This document shows, in pieces, positions 4,459-7,589 of a stretch of DNA of 7,589 nucleotides (positions are counted from its first letter, which is position 1; each line of letters starts with the position of its first letter). The position numbers and the translations under genes are program-made. The notes beneath the pieces are model-generated. The model saw only the letters and a program-made list of their open reading frames with translations, searched no databases and was not told the origin of the DNA. Location of the stretch: positions 1-7,589 of the forward strand of contig JAHIEL010000083.1 in NCBI GenBank assembly GCA_018901715.1, written 5' to 3'. Origin of the DNA: Patescibacteria group bacterium. GTDB lineage: Bacteria > Patescibacteriota > Minisyncoccia > Minisyncoccales > PEYH01.

Positions 4459-5093
4459 TTAATAATTGCGGTTTGATTCATGGGTGGTTCAATGAGCTGC
4501 CAAGGATAAAATTTCCTTTTGACGAAAAAGAAATTCCTCTAAATGGAATATATGTTTTATTCGAAAAAGGAGAAAAAGCTCATAATCGAAAAGATAGGAT
4601 TGTGAGAATAGGGACTCATACAGGAGATGATCAACTAAGATCAAGATTGAAACAGCATTTTATCAATGAAAATAAAGATAGAAGTATTTTTAGAAAAAAT
4701 ATTGGCAGGGCACTGCTGAGTAAGAATAAGGATTCTTTTCTTAAAAATTGGGAGATAGACTTAACTACTAAAGAAGCCAAAGGTAAATATTCAGGTTCTA
4801 TGGATTTTAAAAAACAAAAAGAGGTTGAAAAAGAAGTTTCAAAATACATTCAAAATAATTTTAGTTTCATTGTTTTTGAAGTTGAGAACAAAGAGAGGAG
4901 ATTGGAGTTAGAATCACAAATCATTTCTACTATATCTTTATGCAGTAGTTGTAATTCTTCAAAGAATTGGCTTGGCAATCATTCTCCAAAAGACAAAATT
5001 AAAGGAAGTGGGCTATGGTTGGTTAACGAGTTGTATAAAGATTCTTTATCTGATGGAAATATAAAATATTTAAAAAATATTTTATTTAATTAA
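4455..5093 (+). CDS. GIY-YIG nuclease-like protein
   Basis: This 212-aa cytoplasmic protein begins in a 4-bp overlap with the DUF6884-like gene. The N-terminal LNGIYVLFEKGE gives the GIY part (31-33). IVRIGTHTGDDQLRSRLKQHF (49-69) gives a variant YIG (Arg-Ile-Gly, 51-53) and the following helix with Arg62/Arg64, where the family's catalytic Arg lies. ELESQII (151-157) supplies the metal-binding Glu (probably Glu153), and NWLGNHSP (171-178) the late Asn. The region 71-140 is a large insertion between the YIG helix and the Glu helix. The first Tyr of YIG is replaced by Arg, so activity needs testing. A possible Cys pair (C163, C166) sits near the Glu helix. Coupling to DUF6884 suggests a two-protein module, possibly acting on DNA. 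Confidence 0.75.
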   Translation: MINNCGLIHGWFNELPRIKFPFDEKEIPLNGIYVLFEKGEKAHNRKDRIVRIGTHTGDDQLRSRLKQHFINENKDRSIFRKNIGRALLSKNKDSFLKNWEIDLTTKEAKGKYSGSMDFKKQKEVEKEVSKYIQNNFSFIVFEVENKERRLELESQIISTISLCSSCNSSKNWLGNHSPKDKIKGSGLWLVNELYKDSLSDGNIKYLKNILFN

Positions 5094-5127
5094 GAAAATA
5101 TCAATCAGGTAAATCAGGGAGAAATTA

Positions 5128-5204
5128 GAAAATTAGGGACGTGTACCATTTTATTGTTCACGATACGGAGCCGTTCCAAAAACCCTCTATTTATCAGGGT
5201 TTTT
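5128..5204. repeat. 77-bp repeat with built-in terminator, copy 1
   Basis: It matches 7409-7485 at 74 of 77 positions with no gaps. It opens with GAAAATTAGGGACGTGTACC, contains GATACGGAGCCGTTCC, and ends in the hairpin AAAAACCCT...AGGGTTTTT. A partial third copy of its first part, AAAATTAGGGACGTGTACTA, follows at 5209-5228. The copies lie on either side of the two membrane-protein genes. Confidence 0.8.
5178..5204. terminator. Bidirectional terminator hairpin within repeat copy 1
   Basis: AAAAACCCT (5178-5186)/AGGGTTTTT (5196-5204), 9-bp stem and 9-nt loop, with T-runs available on both strands. It lies 85 bp after the GIY-YIG gene and probably ends that operon. Confidence 0.65.
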
Positions 5205-5258
5205 CCGAAAAATTAGGGACGTGTACTATTTTTAAGATAGAAGAATTAATAAATCACT

Positions 5259-5849
5259 ATGAATAAAACAATTCTCTTTGGCACAATATCATTTCTCATA
5301 ATCCTCATCGGTGGGATTTTAGTATGGCAACTATGGTATTCTCCAGTTGCTCCACCGATACCTTCTGCCTGTACCCAAGAAGCAAAATTATGTCCAGATG
5401 GATCTTCGGTTAGTCGTATTGGTCCTAATTGTGAATTTGCAGAGTGTCCTAATAAAAATAATGACGACGAAGAAGCTTATAATCACGCAGGCGAAATTGT
5501 AAAAATTTATCAAAAAGAGGGGAAAGAATATTTAGATATTAATTTTATAAAGTTTCTTTTATTTGTTGATGAGAATAATAATATTGTTGATTATCCTACC
5601 ATTGTCTATGGAGAAAACGATGAAGAGGGGGAATGTAAACCTATAGCAGATCCTTATTGTGTTGTAGATAATGATAAAACAATTAACTCACATGAAGTCG
5701 GGAAAAATGTAGTGGTAACTCCTGCTAGTTATCCCGGGACTCCACTTCCTTATGAGAATCTTGAAGAATTAATCGGAAGCAGTCCTTATTTTAGATTCCA
5801 AATAGAAAATAATATTATAAAGAAGATAAATCAAATTTATATTCCTTAA
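5259..5849 (+). CDS. Membrane-anchored extracytoplasmic protein with four-cysteine CPDG/CEFAxCP module
   Basis: This is a 196-aa protein. Residues 1-26 form a signal anchor (hydrophobic ILFGTISFLIILIGGILVW), so the rest should lie outside the membrane. A short Pro-rich linker (VAPPIPSA) leads to a compact four-Cys module (Cys38, 45, 58, 63) with CPDGSSVSR and GPNCEFAECP, a module I associate with Patescibacteria. An acidic linker (66-72) is followed by a beta-rich domain (76-196) with two more cysteines (GEC..., DPYCVVDN) and the ending IENNIIKKINQIYIP. There is no catalytic motif; a surface-binding or inhibitor-like role is only a guess. The ATG at 5259 has at most a weak AGAAGAA site. The next gene is convergent, about 310 bp away. 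Confidence 0.82.
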   Translation: MNKTILFGTISFLIILIGGILVWQLWYSPVAPPIPSACTQEAKLCPDGSSVSRIGPNCEFAECPNKNNDDEEAYNHAGEIVKIYQKEGKEYLDINFIKFLLFVDENNNIVDYPTIVYGENDEEGECKPIADPYCVVDNDKTINSHEVGKNVVVTPASYPGTPLPYENLEELIGSSPYFRFQIENNIIKKINQIYIP

Positions 5850-5899
5850 GTGATTTTATTATCAAACAAGTTCTAATGTCGTTATTTAGACGGGGTTGA

Positions 5900-5929
5900 A
5901 TCTAAAAAATAGAGTTGACACCATTTTCA
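5900..5929. repeat. Degenerate 30-bp repeat, copy 2
   Basis: ATCTAAAAAATAGA-GTTGACACCATTTTCA is a relative of 2699-2728. Its second half, GACACCATTTTC, also resembles GTGTACCATTTT of the 77-bp repeats and GGCACCAATTTTC at 6065-6077. Confidence 0.4.
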
Positions 5930-6058
5930 CTCTGAGGAATGTCTTTTCATTGACGATAAAGAGGATTGGTTGGAGCCAGATAGGAATATAGGAATGGAAA
6001 CCATATTAGCCAGAAGCCCCCAACAAGGGCAGAAAAATAGAAAAATAGTAGAAAAATA

Positions 6059-6099
6059 GTGCCAGGCACCAATTTTCACAGAAACAACCCCTCTCGGTC
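6059..6099. repeat. REP-like palindrome plus inverse GACCGAGAGGGGTTG copy
   Basis: GTGCC (6059-6063) and GGCAC (6065-6069) form a near-perfect palindrome followed by CAATTTTCAC. CAACCCCTCTCGGTC at 6085-6099 is the exact complement of 871-885. Such short GTGCCnGGCAC hairpins resemble REP elements linked to Y1-type (RAYT) transposases elsewhere; no such transposase is in this window. Confidence 0.45.
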
Positions 6100-6116
6100 A
6101 TCTCCTTAGTAGGAGT

Positions 6117-6143
6117 TGATACGAGTGATACGAGTGGTACGAG
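6117..6143 (+). repeat. Three tandem 9-bp units
   Basis: TGATACGAG, TGATACGAG, TGGTACGAG at 6117-6125, 6126-6134 and 6135-6143; the third differs at one base and runs into the left arm of the terminator-like inverted repeat. Confidence 0.7.
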
Positions 6144-6161
6144 GTTGAACCTCGTACTTTT
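6137..6161 (+). terminator. Perfect inverted repeat, probable terminator between convergent genes
   Basis: GTACGAGGT (6137-6145)/ACCTCGTAC (6149-6157) is a 9-bp stem with loop TGA, followed on the plus strand by TTTTATTA. The T-run is short, and on the minus strand there is none, so it would mainly stop plus-strand transcription just before the end of the convergent minus-strand gene at 6163. Confidence 0.5.
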
Positions 6162-6162
6162 A

Positions 6163-7272
6163 TTACCTTATAAATCTAATCGAGTCTAGCATATCGTTAA
6201 ATAAAGTTAATCTTTCTTCGTCTTCTTCAGATAAGTTCTGGTTTTTCATTATGTTCTGAGATTGAGTATAAAATTCTGATATCAGATTATCGGAATTCTC
6301 TAGTATTTTGGTTTGAGCATCCCATAAAACTATAGAGAAATTTAGCCCCTTATATTCAGAATCACTAGGATTACTCAAGTAAACCTCGACATATACATCA
6401 TGGGCACCTTCGTAGTCAAAAAGAACTGTCTGGAGTATTGCTTTCTCGCCATTTATTTCTATTATCTTACATTCTCTTTCATAGTCGAGTTCGCCAGTGC
6501 TTGAACATGTCTCTAATATATCCCCGTCTCCAATCCAGCCACGACGAGGAAAGGTTAAATTATGTTCGTAATCCGCTGTATATCCTCTAAAGAAAAGATA
6601 TGTATCAGTGTATTTTTCGGGAAGTTTAAAATCGAAATCAATAAACTTGCCAGATGTTCCCCAATGTATATGTGAATAATACGGAATTCCAAAAACTTTT
6701 ATGAAATCATTTGATAGTGTAAATTTTATTCCTAATTCTTCTTCTGTAATAGTCCTCCAATCAATTTCTAGATCCGCATAACAACTATCTTCTTTCGTTT
6801 GATCTTCTATTGGCCAACAATAAACAGAACTCTCTTGTTCTTGAGCCATCACTAAATAACAATCATCTTTTATATCTGCTGTTTTAATGTTTCTACAGAC
6901 AAGCTCTGGGGGCACAGGAGGATAAGCATAAATTTCTTCTCCTCCGGATAGATCAAATTGACCCACATAATATAATTTCACTAACTCTAAGTAGCAATTG
7001 TCTCTGCCTGAGATATTTTCAATCTGATCACAGGATGATAGGTTGCCGTCATACGCAGCCACAGTGGCAAAGCATTCGTTTCTTTCTAATTCATCTTCTA
7101 TCTCTTCACAGTCATCTATATTTCTTATTCCTTTATCCTCTTCAGTTATTTCTCCTGGCTCTATGGTTACGACTTCTCGATCGCCCTTAATAACTAATGC
7201 TACTATAATAACAAATAGAATTATTAAGATAAGGGAAATTGACAGAAGAATGATCCATGCTTTTATACGCAT
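6163..7272 (-). CDS. Membrane-anchored protein with tandem C-x11-C repeats
   Basis: This is a 369-aa protein from the chosen start at 7272; the frame extends to an ATG at 7320 (385 aa). ATG 7272 has AAGGA 8 nt upstream, whereas ATG 7320 lies only 3 nt from a -10 box and has no ribosome binding site. One transmembrane segment (residues 22-45 in 385-aa numbering, IILLSISLILIILFVIIVALVI) anchors it; the rest should be outside. Cysteines at 71, 83, 97, 109 and 142, 154, 168, 180 form two modules of identical spacing, C-x11-C-x13-C-x11-C, with the pattern C..I.....+..C[FY]. A further C-x11-C pair is at 272/284. The C-terminal 190-385 is probably beta-rich, with no motif I recognise. A surface or binding role is likely but unproven. 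Confidence 0.8.
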   Translation of the reverse strand: MRIKAWIILLSISLILIILFVIIVALVIKGDREVVTIEPGEITEEDKGIRNIDDCEEIEDELERNECFATVAAYDGNLSSCDQIENISGRDNCYLELVKLYYVGQFDLSGGEEIYAYPPVPPELVCRNIKTADIKDDCYLVMAQEQESSVYCWPIEDQTKEDSCYADLEIDWRTITEEELGIKFTLSNDFIKVFGIPYYSHIHWGTSGKFIDFDFKLPEKYTDTYLFFRGYTADYEHNLTFPRRGWIGDGDILETCSSTGELDYERECKIIEINGEKAILQTVLFDYEGAHDVYVEVYLSNPSDSEYKGLNFSIVLWDAQTKILENSDNLISEFYTQSQNIMKNQNLSEEDEERLTLFNDMLDSIRFIR

Positions 7273-7323
7273 TTTGAGGTTCCTTAAAAATAATGATTTT
7301 ATTTTATTTTCTTTATTCATAAT

Positions 7324-7353
7324 TTTATAGCTAATTGATTTATTCTACCACAA
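7324..7353 (-). promoter_or_regulatory. Likely promoter of the C-x11-C repeat protein gene
   Basis: On the minus strand TTGTGG (7353-7348), 18 nt, TATAAA (7329-7324). The predicted start is near 7317, inside the first possible start codon at 7320, which favours translation from ATG 7272 with a leader of about 45 nt and an AAGGA site. Confidence 0.5.
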
Positions 7354-7408
7354 ACTCCCTAAAAATTCTAACTCCACGCCCCCTATCTCAAATAAAATTA
7401 AAAATTAG

Positions 7409-7485
7409 GAAAATTAGGGACGTGTACCATTTTATTGTTCACGATACGGAGTCGTTCCAAAAACCCTCTATTTGTGAGGGTTTTT
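7409..7485. repeat. 77-bp repeat with built-in terminator, copy 2
   Basis: It aligns without gaps to 5128-5204, differing only at GCC/GTC in the middle and at two loop positions of the hairpin (TATC versus TGTG). One loop change extends the stem here by a base pair, while the stem itself is preserved. Confidence 0.8.
7459..7485. terminator. Bidirectional terminator hairpin within repeat copy 2
   Basis: AAAAACCCTC (7459-7468)/GAGGGTTTTT (7476-7485), 10-bp stem with a 7-nt loop and T-runs on both strands. It sits upstream of the minus-strand gene, so it would insulate it from transcription entering from the right. Confidence 0.6.
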
Positions 7486-7589
7486 GAATCATTTGGCGTA
7501 GGATGTTAGAACTTTTTTATGTTGCAAAGCTATTGAATTATTACGGGCGTTGACGCCCCGGCTTATTTAAGGGTAAAATGTAGTACTGG
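7486..7589. other. Right edge, no gene seen
   Basis: The only structure seen is a GC hairpin GGGCG-TTGA-CGCCC at 7545-7558 without a T-run. The context continues beyond the window. Confidence 0.4.

Larger units (their letters stand above)
5850..6162. other. Repeat-rich intergenic region between convergent genes
   Basis: No gene is supported here. From left to right: the degenerate 30-bp repeat (5900-5929), a GCCC/GGGC hairpin near 6016-6030, three AGAAAAAT units (6031-6057), the palindrome GTGCC-A-GGCAC (6059-6069) followed by CAATTTTCAC, the inverse GACCGAGAGGGGTTG copy (6085-6099), three 9-bp tandem units (6117-6143), and a perfect inverted repeat (6137-6157). Confidence 0.6.

Noticed and set aside
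4631..4849. Minus-strand ORF inside the GIY-YIG-like gene
   Set aside because: Shadow of the AT-rich coding sequence on the other strand.
7043..7330. Plus-strand ORF opposite the C-x11-C repeat protein
   Set aside because: Antisense shadow; the Ser/Ile-rich product mirrors the codons of the real gene.
5128..7485. CRISPR array or composite transposon made of the 77-bp repeats
   Set aside because: There are only two full copies, far apart and without spacers or a transposase between them.

Overview
This window most likely comes from a Patescibacteria (Candidate Phyla Radiation) genome, probably Parcubacteria-like. It is AT-rich, its proteins are small and rich in Lys, Ile and Glu, and Shine-Dalgarno sites are irregular. 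One membrane-anchored protein carries the four-cysteine CPDG...GPxCEFAxCP module that I associate with this group. TGA is used as an ordinary stop, so the UGA=Gly code of Gracilibacteria/SR1 does not apply. The taxonomic call is an inference from these features; no marker gene is present.

Layout. The left edge (1-205) has a minus-strand unit ending in a clean terminator. The terminator's T-run overlaps the -35 box of a near-consensus promoter that fires off the left edge. Positions 283-535 are a hairpin-rich stretch with no convincing gene. It abuts the 3' remnant of a HEPN-like gene (to 802) that keeps an R-x4-H motif. An IS110-family transposase on the minus strand (1071-2210) follows, with a 10-bp inverted repeat at 970/2369 as a candidate subterminal repeat. 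Positions 2370-2740 and 3880-3970 hold copies of a GC-rich, modular, palindromic repeat.

The most interesting part is 2795-3864. It is a tightly packed plus-strand operon of two tiny proteins (67 and 84 aa) that share a T-[ED]-V-G-E-x-I motif, and a 213-aa protein with a caspase-like (peptidase clan CD) His/Cys dyad: FFNGHG with His67 and YALSC with Cys101. A strong terminator at 3977-4000 closes this unit. A second two-gene operon follows, in which a DUF6884-like protein (4039-4458) overlaps by 4 bp a GIY-YIG-type nuclease-like protein (4455-5093). Together with the HEPN remnant and the IS, this resembles an accessory or defence-type neighbourhood. The defence role is a hypothesis.

The right part holds two convergent genes for membrane-anchored extracytoplasmic proteins: the four-cysteine protein (5259-5849, plus) and a protein with tandem C-x11-C repeats (6163-7272, minus). 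Two copies of a 77-bp repeat (74/77 identical), each ending in a terminator hairpin, lie on either side of this pair. The intergenic regions carry several more degenerate repeats (GACCGAGAGG cores, ...ACCATTTT motifs, a GTGCC-A-GGCAC palindrome), so the spacers here are largely built of repeat debris.
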